The notes: generated by a model not told the origin, from the sequence alone. A stretch of 64,000 nucleotides of DNA from Halichondria panicea (GCF_963675165.1 NC_087377.1:14318198-14382197), one strand, 5' to 3'; counted from the first letter of the stretch, positions 23,126 through 36,110 are shown. Numbers and translations: made by a program.

Positions 23126-24723
23126 TGCAACTTTAAGCTGTACGCAACACTTATAATTATTTGAGGCATTGCTGCTACAGTTTTACCTTTTGATCTATAC
23201 CTGATAGCTGTACACTGCATGTGCGTGCATCTCACGTCACCTTTTAAATGAATATGTCCCGCCCTCCAATATAATTAAAGCCATGCACGTGCGTGGACTT
23301 CCGTTTCCAATCCCCCTCTTCCTTAATCTCTGGCCTGACCAGGCATGCACTCTGAGAGGTCACGTGCCTCGCGACAATCGCATATCTGAGAAAAATGCTA
23401 GCTATAGGTTAGATAATATAAATTATGGTTGTCATCATCGAAAATTGCATCATATACGTAACTTATTTGCATGTTGGTTTCCTTGTAATTATCGTCAATA
23501 TTGCATCGATTAATTATAATGAGTTGCCTTGACTCGATCAAATGTTTAATTTGCCTGACCACTCTAACTGTTTTGGAACCTCCCTCTCAACATTCCTGGA
23601 TCCGCGCCACTGTATATAGCTTGAATGACAGAAACTGATAACACACGCTATCCAGAGGGCTCTCTAGTGGCATCAATAGATCATTACATATACTCTAGTT
23701 ATTCCGTAATAAAAATAGTCCACTACATGATTCGTAAGTTAGCAATGAAAGTCATCGGCACATTTATTTCACAGGCGGCCGGTCGCTTCGGGTCCGAGTG
23801 AACCCTATTGGGAGGTGATATACTTATCCTGCATGCTTGGTCAATTCGGGGGTCCCTGTCCCATCAGGGGGGGGGGGGAGATGACTTCCGTTCCCTCAGA
23901 CAATAAAGGTTGCTCGCTCTATTCATCTTAAAACAATGATTTAACTTGCCTTTCCTGTGACAAGAACCCCTTTCATTCAGATGAAATATCAGACACACTA
24001 TAACCTGAAGAGGCAGAGCTACCAGATTTAATGCTTTTGGTAGCTATAGTTTAATTAGTCTAATTACCACAAAATAAAAAGCTATATCAATCCAGCAGCA
24101 GTTTATAGATCTACAAAACAACTAGCTAGTACGTGCACTGTCACTGGAAAAATCGTCCTGAAAAAAATTGTCCAGGGACAGAAAAAATAGTAAAAAGACG
24201 TCTCTGCACCAGGAGCTTATGAAAGCCAACCTAGGGTCCTCTCCACATCATATAGATACGCATATGCATGCATGCAGGCAGTCACATAATATTCAAGAAC
24301 TGTATAGACTATAGCTTGTCAGTGTGTTATGTGGCTTCCAGTTACAAAAGAGGGCAGCTGATTCATGAGACTACACAATTTTAAGGATCAGTTCATCATA
24401 AATTTCAACTGTTTCAAAATAAAGATTGATTGACAGTTTTACAGCTTGATAAGTATTACTAGGTATAATGTGCCGAAGTTCTGTCTGGAATAGATACATA
24501 ACGATTAATAATCAGACAGCACGTGACTGTGTTCATAGTTCATGGAAGGTTGACAGTTACACCTTAGTCAAGACTAGTTTAGCAGACACTAGTTTCGCAG
24601 ACACTGCATACAGTGCCAAATGGCTGATTTTGTGGAGAAGCGGCAGGAACGTTTACATGCACATGCAGGTGTCGTAATGATACCACTCCTTGCATTTGCT
24701 GCATTCCACCCAGTTTTCCATAA
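23126..24723. other. No gene recognised between A1 and the next MITE
   Basis: It contains a dispersed block CTTCCGTTTCCAATCCCCC near 23,297 that recurs near 26,250 (inverse) and 27,685, a partial CAGTGGCG-type end near 23,610 and a G-run near 23,865. No exon chain is visible. Confidence 0.5.
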
Positions 24724-24725
24724 TA

Positions 24726-24933
24726 CCGTATAGCGGGTAATTTTTGGGGGTCAAAATATTCGTGGTTCAGCAATATTGAGACATTTCGTGGGTAATATTT
24801 TCGTGGTTGGAGCTTGCACTGCAGGTAAAGAGGTAGGCAAGGTCGCTTCATTCGTGGGTAAAATATTCGTGGTCAGATCTCCAACCACGAAAAACACGAA
24901 TATTTTGCCCCACAAAAATTACACGCTATACGG
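24726..24933. mobile_element. CCGTATAGCG MITE, complete 208-bp copy
   Basis: It starts CCGTATAGCGGGTAATTTTT and ends CACGCTATACGG, flanked by TA on both sides. Internal blocks such as TTCGTGGGTAAAATATTCGTGG and AACCACGAA occur in both orientations. Full-length relatives lie at 35,006 and 38,120 and a half copy at 9,822. No coding capacity. Confidence 0.9.
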
Positions 24934-25049
24934 TAGTCACCATGCATCTCTGGCATTCTGCATATGGGATATGTATCGATTGACACAATTGAATCAGGAG
25001 CACGACAATACTTCTTGGAAAAGGTAGTATATATATTTGTTGCTTTTGA

Positions 25050-26164
25050 AAGCAAGGAAACAAGTACTGCCTCATTTTATGTTGATTGTCTGGAAGCTTT
25101 CAGGTGAGTGGCCAAAGACAAGAGCTGTTGCATTAGCTATAGCAAACAAGCCACAGCCACATCCTCCTGCCTGAATATGTATGTTCATGAAGTTAAGAGT
25201 GATTTCTTTGGTCTCCGTATGCAACAAAGTTGCAATCTGAGCTTTGACTCCAGTACTAACAGATCGATACATACTGTCATACATGTTAACCAATGGGTGA
25301 AGAGTTCCGATATAGTAGAGCCAATTTGCCATCGTGATTGTTTACAACCTATACAAACTCTCCACTTTCAATCTCGTATATAATTATGAGAAAACAATAC
25401 CTTTGATAACATATCCTGCAAGCCGCAAACTGCTGGAAAAGCTCTTTTGAGAAGCGCATTTATCAGCTTGTCTGTCAACCATCCAAGTGGATTTAGTAGA
25501 AAACTTCCCTGTCATAGACAGTTAGACAAAGCTCAGGTATCCAATACAGGATTTTAGTGGCTTTTCGTGTACAAGTGTTGACATCAATGACGTTCTTCCT
25601 TGATCGCTCAATGACAGCTTGAGGTCGTTTGGCCTGCCTACGATTAAACATCCTCTGAGTTACGTTTTGATGGGTCGGCTTGAAGGAGGATGACACAAAA
25701 AGTCTTATTTGATTTCAGGGGTGCGACATGAGGGGTCTCACTACTCGATTTCAGGGGAGGGGTCTCAATCAATTTAAAGCGTGGGATCTTAATCGATTTC
25801 AGGGATGCGAGGCAGACCCATTCTCATAAATACCTGAGAAGGAAAAATGTGTGAAGATCATTATTTACTGCCCATGCATGCAGTGAATGCATTGTGCATG
25901 TGTGTGGCATTCACACATAATAATACTATTTCATGGCTACGCACTCTTGTCAGGTGTTGGAATAGCTTCTACCCACTTGGTAAAGTAATCGCTCATGGTT
26001 AAGATGTAGCGGGAATCATCGTTAGCAGTTGGAGAGAGAGGACCAACAAAATCAATTCCTAGTATATATATACCAAGGAAACTGCACACGGATGGGTTGA
26101 ATTTCGGGCCTGCCAGTGATTAGCTTCCAATTAACTCGCTGGCAAATATCACAAGTATAGACAC
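25050..26164 (-). mobile_element. Decayed transposon gene: integrase core then C48-type peptidase
   Basis: On the minus strand the first recognisable exon ends upstream at 26,164, with acceptor TTATAG before GTGTC. It encodes an integrase core (CDICQRVNWK, GIDFVGPL, YFTKWVEAIPTP) down to about 25,940. Further along, 25,690-25,500 encodes RMFNRRQAKRPQ and ILYWIPELCLTVYD. At 25,330-25,090 comes a Ulp1/C48-like peptidase end (VYDS-like, then QAGGCGCGLFAIANATAL with the likely nucleophile Cys). Frameshifts and stops separate the parts. Integrase plus C48 peptidase recalls Ginger-type DNA transposons or gypsy-derived integrase genes; the exact class is uncertain. Confidence 0.7.
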
Positions 26165-26404
26165 CTATAACAATAACTAATAATGTTTGTAAGTTTGTAT
26201 ATACTGTAGGTGTAGCTAACCAGAGATGGAAGAAAGAGAGGGATTGGAAACGGAAGTGGTGCACGTGACCATTTAGCACGGAGGATCCGCTTTTTGTCCT
26301 ACTTTTTGCTTGGTAACTCGCTTGAAAGTTAACAGTAAAAGGAGACATGAAAGTAAAGTTATATATATATATTTGATAGCCTACACAGGCACTCTTCTTT
26401 ATCA

Positions 26405-28796
26405 CAATCGTTCAGTAAGATAAAATACCGTTCAAACGGTATTAACTGGAGCACTAAAGTACAAACCCTCGCGTTAATTTGAGGTTCAGAGCCTCGAGTC
26501 AAAGCTGCGTGTGCATCTAGGCCAAGGGGGCATGCAGGTTTAGCTTCTTAGCTTTTGCTCGCTTTTATTCAACAATGAAGCTTTAAAAAGTTTTCAAGCA
26601 GTTTATACAAGCTAGCTATAGCTATATACCTGTTTAGATTCTATATATACCATACAGAATATCTTTCTTCTAATAGATTAGTGATCATTATCATCTAGCT
26701 ATACTGCCACCAGAGCTGGCCACGCTGGTTCTGACTTGCAGTAGCTTAGTACCTAGCTGGGCGTGGCCCGGCACCCGTTTTGACGGGTGGGCAGGGGACG
26801 GGGGACACGCTTATAATTATAGGATTTATACTGCTGCACCAATTGAGGAGTGCAGCCCAATCAGATTGCTATTTCTAAGATAACGATAAGATATTCATGA
26901 CTAAAGTATTGATATTCATATCCTTTATAATTTTATTTGTGCTTACACAGCAGTGTTGCAACACAGCAGTACAAATCCTATACAAGTATGTTCGATCCCC
27001 CGGCCACCCGTCAGAACTGAATGCGGAGAATACCTTATGTCACGATTGTGGGCTATATATAGCTCACGTTCATAAAAATCCTTGTGGATCACACAATTTC
27101 CCGCCAAACCAGGCCTTACTTTTTCTGAACTATACGCCAATGCCTCATCTTTTTTCGCTACCTTCTATTTATATGCATGAACAATTACAACAGCAAAAAA
27201 GGAAGGTGTAGTTAAAGAGAGACTAGTGGGGACTATTATAGAGACTGTCAGGGACCATGCAGTGGGGACTATACTAGGGACTAGCGGCAGACACATGTAC
27301 AATTCATGCTAAAAACTAAAGATTACTATGCTAATGCTCTGTCTTTAAGCTCATGTCTGGGAACGAGCCTAGGTATTTGATTGCTATAATTTATATGAAC
27401 AATGACAACAGCAAGAAAAAGGAACGCCTGCATGGGAACGAGCCTAGGTATTTTTGGTTATAACTCTGTAGATCTTTAAAGAGAAGTGAGTTGCACAGCA
27501 TAAGCACATCTGCTGTAGTGGTTTATTCTCCAGTGTGTATAGAAATAGGCATTGGCTTGGCTACCTCCCAAGCCATGCCCCTTACAGATAAGGGTTGCTA
27601 AAGACCAGGCAGGCTAAAGACAGCCTAAGGCCTTTGACAATGATTGAACCGCGGAGAAGAGCGAATGTTCATTCGAGGGTACTTCCGTTTCCAATCCCTC
27701 TCTTTCCTTTATTGGTGTAACATAACAATACTGACATGCAGAACCAAGTTGACATCCCGGCTAACATAATGAAAGCACCGCACGGGCAGGTGCTGATGCC
27801 TCAGTGGAGGTGTCAACTAGCTATTATAGCAATAGCTTATAAAATTATCATGATGAACATTTTGCATAAATTTTGCTGCATGCAGGCAGAATCCAGAGCA
27901 GAATCCAGAGAAAAACTCAATGAGTGGGTAATGATCGACCATGGTTAATTGTTGTTAAAAACGATAGTCAGACATCCGCGAACACAACAACCAATCTGCA
28001 ATAGCCTCACGAATTAGCCGCCCTTGCGGTCTGGAATAGAAGCTAGATACATGCATGAAGCTTGAGCCTGAGTTTTGGAGGTTATATTATGTTGTTTATG
28101 ACTATCGGGTGAAAAATCGCACATCCGTTCCCATCTGCAATGCATTCATTAATTTTACATTATTTTACTATAGCATCATTAATTTTTTAGCATCGATCAT
28201 TTCGCACTCTTCGAGTTTCCCTACATGCTGATGTATTAGCAACAGCAGGAGTGCATGAATATTCGTGCACTCCTAACAGCTATAATTATAGTATAAGTAA
28301 TATCAAGAGTATATAGATAAGAGTAAGAGTGTTGAACTGCTAGTAACAGCATTTGCCTGCTCCTACGTCATCACTTGATAGTAATCAGTACTGATTTGTT
28401 ATGTTAGCAACACTTCCAGAAACCGCACATGCTGTGATTGCTCACAATGCGCAGTTCAGTGCTACAAACCACATGCAGACCACAGTTTACTTAACAGCAC
28501 TCAAATAGTGACGACAGTGATGACGCATGTTAAGGCAAATGCGGTTCCTCCACGATTACTACAGCAGTTCAACACTTATCTACTCTTGGTAATATATAGC
28601 TTTATGTTAATATGTATATATATAGCTTTGACAATTTATTATTCGTCGAGGCATCAGCACCGCAGTGCTTTCATTCTAAACTTGAGAGGAAATTAAATCA
28701 ACAGGAAGCATGTTTATTTTGTTAACCACATAAAAGCACATAATGCATGCATGCATGCATGTTGTTTTTGCATAAGTAGGTGCTCTTCATATCACG
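26405..28796. other. Gene-poor spacer upstream of A2
   Basis: It holds dispersed repeat pieces (near 26,540 inverse to 6.7 kb; near 27,685 shared with 23.3 kb; GGAACGAGCCTAGGTATTT twice near 27,360 and 27,437). The last 120 bp before A2 resemble the sequence just before A1 (GGAAATTAAAT and ACAGGAAGCATGTTTATT), so the promoter region was duplicated with the gene. The small open frames at 26,897-27,211 and 27,736-27,948 have no support. Confidence 0.5.
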
Positions 28797-31358
28797 ATGG
28801 TTAAATATGAAAGATGCTTTGTAATCTGTCTGCTAACCTGGTTACATTACTGCCAAGGTATGTCAGTAAGTGTATTTACAGAGGCCGGAAAAGAAGCACT
28901 TTCTGGTTTGTACTGTCGTACTACTGTTAAACTTATCTGCAATGTTACGAGTCTTCATTTTTTTCGATGGACATACAATGCCAGCAAAATAGAAATTGTT
29001 AATTTTCAACCTGATGATATACTAACTTTGAACCAGATGACTACTACTTATTCAGCATTTCCCTTTGTCCAGCTAACACAGTTCAATGCATACAAAAACC
29101 AGCAAAATCAGTCACGGATTAACGTTTCAACAATTCTTACTGTTGATCTCTCAGAGCTCTACAAGCAAAACATTGAAATTATTTCTTGTGGTTCTATTAG
29201 CCCAAAGAATACAGCCACATTGCCAGTGAATATCAGCATCTTACTGCCATCTTTTCCTTCTGTTACTCCTGACGTTTATGTAAGTGTGACCATACGCTAT
29301 GAGTCTGGAGTATTGTCTAGTGTGGATGTATCATGGAGGAAATTTCGGGTAAGTATGAATTTAAATAGAGTCTTGGATACACTTGCATTGACTTGTATAT
29401 ATAGCAACCGGATTGTCCTGAATATGACAATTCACAAGAATACCTCATCAATGTCACTGGATGTGGGTGGATGTGGATCAACCATAGCACCTGTGAAGAT
29501 AATATTTGCTCGTCTCTGTTCAGTAATTGCACAGACAATGTTAGAGAAATTAATCTACAAGCCAAGATTTTTGACATTGAGAGTGAATTACAAGTACTTT
29601 ATCCTACGTCTGTAGGTGAGAGCTATACTTACGTTATGATGCATTGATTGCCAATTTTTTTTTACAGATTACGATAATGTCTATTTCAAACCTGTTGTTA
29701 ACCAGTCGTCTTACTCTAGATGCCAAATTTATGTCCAGTGTTTACCCATTCAAGGAGATGTTAGTGAAGATCAAATGTGTACCATTAGATACACTACAGA
29801 TCCGGAATATGGAAATCTATCAAATCCTATCACAACTCTAGTTGGCATAACACCTGTTTCACTTTCACTTACTACTCCTGGTAATATGTACTATTATGAG
29901 TTCTCCTTGTTGGTGAATGAGACCTTGTTGATTGTGGAAAGAATGGAGTACATGACTACAGAATCAGGAGGTAAATAAATGTAAAGTAACAACCGTCACA
30001 GCTTTAGTGACTGAGCAATCGTCTTATTGTATTGATTGATTACTTTTGAGAACTCTCCCCCTACAGAATTATTCCAGCTGGGTGTAAGAGAGGGTGCTAT
30101 CTTTACTATTGTATCATCATTCTTAGGATGCTTTATTGTCCACATTACAATGATATTGTGCCTTTTAATAGCTCGGAAAGGTAAGCATAAATTTCACTGT
30201 CACTATACATGAAGCAAAGGCCACCCCACGCACCTCATGTTTATACAGTATCCAGATTGAATGTGTCCATTACCAACAAAGTTCTTCAAATCTTGATAAC
30301 ACTTATTTGTTTCATGTTCTTTATTGCTTGTGGCACTCTGTTGACAAACTTTGCGATTATTTTAAATGGTACGTATTGGAATGGTGCCAACTCTCATTTG
30401 CAATACTTTCTGTATTTGTTTCATTACAGATGTGTGTTTCACAAACCAACAAGTTCCCAACAGTTTGCTTGATGCAATGTTAGTAATTTCATGTGTTGGG
30501 ATAGGAATCCTTCTCCTCTATTGGGTGTTTATAACATACAAAGTATATAAACAGCGAACTAAAGGTAATTTAAAGTGTAACCATTCAAAGTTGTATCTTT
30601 TTCATATCATAATCCTGTATATAGGAACCAACAGCATGCCTGAAAACACAACGTATGTTCTTTCTATAATTATTATGTATCTGTACAGTTTTAACTATTT
30701 ATTATAGGTCACATCACGACAAGCCTCTACCTCAGAACATTAATTCACAAACAGCTCAATGTAATATTCAAGAGTCATCTGAGGTAATAAATCACAGTTT
30801 CAGTTTTAATATCTATATACATTTGCTTTTCAGAAGCCACCCGATTCTCGAGAGTGCCAGCATATGCAAACCAAAAGTGTTAATGAAAATATGGTTCCAA
30901 TGCAAAATGTAATAATTCAAAAGACGCTATCCAATAGCAGCCAGCTAGTTACGTCACCTAGCAGAAAAAATCCACCCTCCACAAAATCAAGTCAGCATTT
31001 CAACAATGTTTTGTATGATGAGGTTGGAAATGTCTCGGATATGACAGAAGTCGAGTTGAAAGCTAACGAGTCTTACAGGCACACAGATAAGATGTTTTTA
31101 ACTGCAAAGAGTAATGTGGCTGCTTGCCCATTATGTTCGACACCAGCCAGCAAAATCCAGCAAGGTTTGTCATTAAGTCATCAGTACAGCGAGATCAAAG
31201 GGAAACCAAAGAGTGAGCATCCTGAGCTAAATGCTATGGAGCAGGAGAAGATAGAGTTGAAGTCTAATCAGTCGTATTGTCAGCTAACAAGTACTGTGGG
31301 TCAGATAGGGGGATGTGAACCACTGCACGAGTACGACTATATATACGTGGACACCTAG
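28797..31358 (+). CDS. Receptor A2: Ig/FN3-type ectodomain, three membrane helices, ITIM-bearing tail
   Basis: Nine exons keep frame and give 687 residues: 28797-29348, 29405-29615, 29668-29970, 30067-30180, 30249-30368, 30430-30564, 30625-30652, 30708-30783 and 30834-31358. Unlike A1, A3 and A4, the signal peptide (MVKYERCFVICLLTWLHYCQ) and Ig-like domain share one exon, so intron 1 is missing. The Ig exon and the following intron are nearly identical to A1. Three single-helix exons follow. The long last exon is the tail: VLYDEV fits the ITIM consensus, and it also has VELKANESY, HQYSEI, IELKSNQSYCQL and a terminal EYDYIYVD. A CPLC pair sits mid-tail. This tail matches A3, not A1. A decayed kinase copy follows downstream. 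Function is inferred only from architecture. Confidence 0.85.
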
Positions 31359-31719
31359 TAACGAGGGATAAGAACCACTGCACGAGCATAATTATATAAT
31401 TATGGCTATATACATAATTATACGTGAACACCTAGTAACTATATAGTTCATCACATCACAAGCCAATTTCCTAAAGAACTGCAATATAGCAACTGTATGA
31501 GTATCATCGTATAACATCTGAGTATATTGCGTATTATCCTTATTGTATATGCCATGTGCCGATCATGTTTATTGGTACAAATTTTCTATTATTATGATAA
31601 GCCGATTAAGTATATAATCCCCTAGAATTGACTGATATACAGTACAGTATATACAGTACTTGTATATAATTATATAGCCTTTACCATTGCATTGTTGCAC
31701 ACCCTCACCTACGTTACCA

Positions 31720-32840
31720 TGCACACATGCACAAACACCATAACATGCACACACACCCTCACATGTCTAATTGGGTTGACGCAAGGAAACTGTTGTTTTC
31801 TAAGGCACCAAAATCCTGTGAAAGAAACATCAAACACATGCAGAGAAATGTCACGACCCACCCGTTTCTAGTGGGACTACATACTTCTACTATACTAGCT
31901 ACTTTCAAACGAGCACTAAGCTGTATTTTGTATTTTGTGCTGGACTATATGTGAATGGTGGAAAGCTATTCTTTCATAACGAGAGAGAAGGTTTTACGAG
32001 CTCAGACCAGATGAGTATAAGTCAGTCTAGCTCGGTTTAATTTAATCGTTAAGTAATCCTTCATCTGTGCATGCAATGCAAATACAACATATAATAATTA
32101 TGCCATTGACCCACTGTGTATATGCCTTGGTTAAGTGTGAACTACCATATATATCTATGGAACTACATATTTATACAGAGAAAGATCTGTATAGAGATAA
32201 TTATAGTTGAGCACCTTAAGCAATATTCATTAAGTATCTGTAAATACGGTCAGTGACAAAGCATGTACGGGCCCTGTAATTTTTTTTATATACTTTTATA
32301 TTTTGCTGAGATCACTTCTGCCCTCAGATATGTGCAGGTGCAATATGGTCTCAACGCTGAAAACATGCTACTGGACACGTATACTAAAGGACGACACATC
32401 ACACAAACGAGCTTTGGACTTCGCAAAGAAAACCTCAGAGACACGACTGCAACATTTTGCGGCACCCTACGTTTACCTGCCTCAAAAAGACACAAGACAA
32501 GCATGGCTGCAGTATCTACTGGTGGTGTCTGGGCGTGGTCACCTACCAGATTATATGGGCTCAGTACCACCGTACTTTTATGACTTGAGATCTTGCTCTA
32601 ATTTACGTGTTCATCAACATCAATTCAACAACATCAGTTCAACATCAGTTCAACAACATCAATTGCATGCAGTGCTGGATACCTATTCAACAATTTAGCA
32701 CATCTGTATAATTATAGGGTCAGGAACTGGTAATATTGAAGACATTAAAGTGCACTGAGTATAACAACTGTGATAACTAAATTGCATGTGCCTCTCCTCC
32801 ATTCAACCGCCTGGTAAAAGATTCCCTCCATCATTCATTA
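31720..32840 (+). pseudogene. SGK-like kinase pseudogene 1
   Basis: It aligns with both exons of the kinase at 59,225-61,329. The N-lobe part at 31,760-31,990 has RNVTTHPFLVGLH and a broken LDY.VNGGKL. The C-lobe part at 32,300-32,580 has EITSALRY, ENMLLD, FGLRKEN and TATFCGT. A final GTGNIEDIKVH piece lies near 32,720. Stops, frameshifts and a missing catalytic segment make it non-functional. It keeps the canonical T-loop TFCGT that the intact gene has lost. It is followed by a receptor remnant. Confidence 0.85.
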
Positions 32841-32914
32841 CCAAGAGATTGACTCGAATTTCATCGGCAAGGCTATTTCTGACACTCTCCCTTTGAAATG
32901 TACGAGACAGTAGT

Positions 32915-33500
32915 GGGCATGTCTGTGAGCGTTACAGACCACACTTTTGCTGGTTCAGTTAATCAGTCTGATAATTACTTTATATCACAATAATGAATAG
33001 TAAGTATAATATACATTAGTTCTGTCACTCAGATCAGTATATATATTGGCGATGGCACCATAATAATTATTACAGGTGGTGAGCATACTGCATGTTTATT
33101 ACTAAGAAACGTATTCAAATCTCAATCATCACACTGATTCTCCTGCATGGTCATGTTTATGGGATGTGGCACTCTGTTGACAACCTTTGTGTATAATTGT
33201 AGTTGAATTGGTACCAACTTATAATTATGTCATAATAATTATATTATAGATATGTGTTTCACAAACCAACAAGTTCCCAACAGATTAATGCAAACTTCGT
33301 AGCATCTCTCGGTGGGATACAAAATTTATAAAAACAGCTAGATTAAACAAAAGGTAAGTAAACCATTTGCATGCAGTTGTATGTTACAGTACTTTATGTT
33401 TATATTAATTGTGTGACATGCAATAGGTCTGGTTGCGATATAACAATCGTCAGAACAGTAAATCACAGAAATGTAATATCCAAAAATCGTCAGAGGTTTT
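32915..33500 (+). pseudogene. Type-A receptor remnant after kinase pseudogene 1
   Basis: It starts with a GMSVSVTD-like exon-2 start near 32,917. The second-helix exon follows at about 33,095-33,205 (TTACTAAGAAACG..., CTCTGTTGACAACCTTTG). Then comes part of the third-helix exon with FTNQQVPN (33,250-33,285) and the small tail exon ending TCGTCAGAGG near 33,495. The Ig, FN3 and first-helix parts are deleted. Confidence 0.8.
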
Positions 33501-34526
33501 TACCTTAGTCATAAAGATTGTGTTTACAGTGTCGAACATACAAAGAAATGCATTAATGTGTATACCTGCAATTTAATTATATCACTCTGGAGCACACTTC
33601 TCACTTTAACCATTAATTTTACCAGCTGAAGAATGATTGTAGAAAAAATTCAATCTCTGCATGCTATCTCGTCCGATTCATGTGTAGATTTCTACAACAA
33701 GCTGTCACTAGCTATATAGGCCCTGATAAATTACGCTTTTTTTCTCCCATTACCTATTGGCTCAGTAGTGACTTAGGCCCGAGGGCCGCAGGCCTCAAGG
33801 GCGAAGGCATTCTATATCTATCCGACTAGAAAAACATTTGGAATGTTAAAATTGCTAGGATTGGCCGGAGGAACCACCAAAAAGCGTGGAAACAAGAAAT
33901 TCGACGCTATTATTCTCGGCATAAAAAATCGGCATAAAAAAATCTGAAAATGTGCAATCATAGACAAAATTAAGACATAAACACAGCACTAACACACGAC
34001 ATGATTTTCTCAGTGTTATAATTATCTTGCTGACTTGTAATTCACCTTTTTTGCCATGAAAACGTCGTTATAGCATGTAATGATCTTTACAAAAAATGGA
34101 CATAATAATTCCTTAGACACCTATAATTATATTATGCGAATAATTTGTCAAGGCCTTAGCTGTCACCCACTGACCTCAATTTTCAGTCCTATTGGTAACT
34201 CAATCCAGCCACACCCAACACCCTAATGGCCGGAATGTACAGGGGATTTTTGATGTTTTCAGCGGCCTCAAAGTATTCTTGAACTGCAGGACGACATGCA
34301 CCTATATCAGGACATGCGCCCTCTTAAAATTCCTCCATACACGTTTGGGCAAGAGGACGCACCAAAACGCGGGAGAATAATTACACTTCACTACATGCAT
34401 GTGGTTATTTTAGCAACTTTGTGCGCTGTGCCACATCTGATGGACGCAGTGCAGGCCAAGCGTTTTTGGCTCATTGAGTCATGCAATGGGGTTAATTAAG
34501 GCCATCAAACAGACGTGGCACACAGG

Positions 34527-34910
34527 TAGGCCTGTGCCAAATATTCAAAGTTTTTCACCTATTATTTATTCGCATTGGATCCGCCTATTATTCAACTTCA
34601 TCAGCCTATTAATGACACCTATTATTCAAATCATTCAACCAACATACACAGCAGTGAAATAATAAATTATATAGCACCATAAAATGGGATTAAGTCATTA
34701 CTTTTTAATTTCAGCAGCGAAATAACAAACTCTAGCACACAAAATGTGGTTTCAACATTGATTGGACTAACATTAGATTTACTGTCATGTAAAATGTGGG
34801 CGTGTTCTGAGCTACTGCGCATGTGCAACTAGTTTAATGAATATCATTAAACTATTTTCACAAGTGCCTATTATTCAAAAAATTATTCCGAAATATTTGG
34901 CACAGGCCTA
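34527..34910. mobile_element. hAT-like MITE with an 8-bp target duplication
   Basis: The ends TAGGCCTGTGCCAAATATT and the inverse AATATTTGGCACAGGCCTA flank 384 bp rich in CCTATTATTCAA. The flanks are CACACAGG (34,519-34,526) and CACAAAGG (34,911-34,918). The duplicated blocks at about 42,443 and 54,982 have the empty site, CACACAGG followed directly by ATGAC. Related fragments lie near 8,655 and 45,000. Confidence 0.9.
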
Positions 34911-35005
34911 CACAAAGGATGACTTTATGGGAAACTTAAAGAGGTAATACTATAATTATTATATCACGTACACACCAGAACTCTGTCAATTTCCATTCAA
35001 GAGTA

Positions 35006-35212
35006 CCATATAGCGTGTAATTTTCGTGGGGCAAAATATTCGTGGTTTTCGTGGTTGGAGGTCTAACCACGAATATTTTACCCACGAATGAAGCGACCTT
35101 GCCTACCTTTACCTGCAAGTGCAAGCTCCAACCATGAAAATATTACCCACGAAATGTCTCAATATTGCTGAACCACGAATATTTTGCCCCCCGAAAATTA
35201 CCCGCTATACGG
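35006..35212. mobile_element. CCGTATAGCG MITE, complete 207-bp copy with empty site
   Basis: It starts CCATATAGCGTGTAATTTTC and ends CCCGCTATACGG, with TA on both sides (35,004-35,005 and 35,213-35,214). The duplicated block near 42,521 reads CAAGAGTATAAAGC without the element, which defines insertion into a TA. Confidence 0.92.
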
Positions 35213-35869
35213 TATAAAGCTGGAAAATGTTGAGTTGTATGTATTCACATTGATAGAAACATTGCAGCTATAACGGCGTACTGATTGTAAATTCAGTATA
35301 CTTGTGACACAATGTATATACTGTTAGTAGCAGACGTGGGAGGACAAGTCTGCTCGCGAGACTGTGTGCATGTGTTGTCACTTCACTATAATTAGTGCAT
35401 GTTTGTCATAATTGGAACACATATCTCTACACCTTGCTATTGAGACTATAGCAATCTATAATGATCAACTACGTTTTATCGTAATGACCCTATAACATTG
35501 GGAAAACAGCTCGATCATTTTTGTGTCCACATATACAATTCAACAATCACTCTACCCCTGCTGCGCTCGTATAAGTGTAACAAAATTACTAAACTATTAT
35601 CCCAGGGTGACGAGCACGCTTATGCCAAGGTAAGAAACCTTATCCTATAGGGTCAGCTTGCCCCGGGGTGATGGGTAGCTTTATGTAGGGGTGAAGAATC
35701 TACCCCGGGGTAAGCTTTTACGTGTTTTAGCATGCTAAGTGTGTCATGATGCTCTTCCATATGTACTGAGTTAGAGCTCACCCTAGGATAATGTTTTTTA
35801 CCCTGGTTATTACACATTACAATTCACTATTGATAACTCGTGAAATGTGGAATTAAGATGTGCATGCAA

Positions 35870-36110
35870 ACCGGGAGGCTGAGCTAGGCCACTCATCTAT
35901 ATACATCCCCTAATACCCTTCGGTATTTTCTAGATAGTAAATAATTTACTATCATGCATGCCTTAAGCGTTAGCATTACAATTATGCCAGGCCTTACCCT
36001 TAAGGGTTAACCACTTTGGCACACTGGCATGCACTCGTCCTATACCAAGCATTATAGCCTCCTAGCAGAACGATCGATGCATGATGAAGGGTTACCGATG
36101 GACTCACTGT
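35870..36110. repeat. Rearranged relative of the 11.1-kb SINE-like repeat
   Basis: It contains GGCTGAGCTAGG and CTAATACCCTTC on the + strand, as at 11.23 kb, and the tRNA-like head on the - strand (GTGCCAAAGTGGTTAACCC when read inversely, near 36,020). The inverted order suggests a composite or internally inverted copy. Confidence 0.4.

Noticed and set aside
26756-26810. GC-rich GGGCGTGGCCCGGCACCCG sequence as another copy of the 14.09-kb MITE
   Set aside because: Only the first ten bases agree, and no inverted partner or target duplication is found nearby.
27736-27948. 70-codon frame ending NEWVMIDHG, with similar DNA near 21,215
   Set aside because: The shared stretch is about 20 bp, lies within repeat-rich DNA and has no splice or domain support.
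31060-31350. Classical ITAM in the A2/A3 tail
   Set aside because: The YSEI and YCQL cores are 26 residues apart, outside the 6-12 spacing of an ITAM; single ITIM-like and YxxL sites are the safer description.
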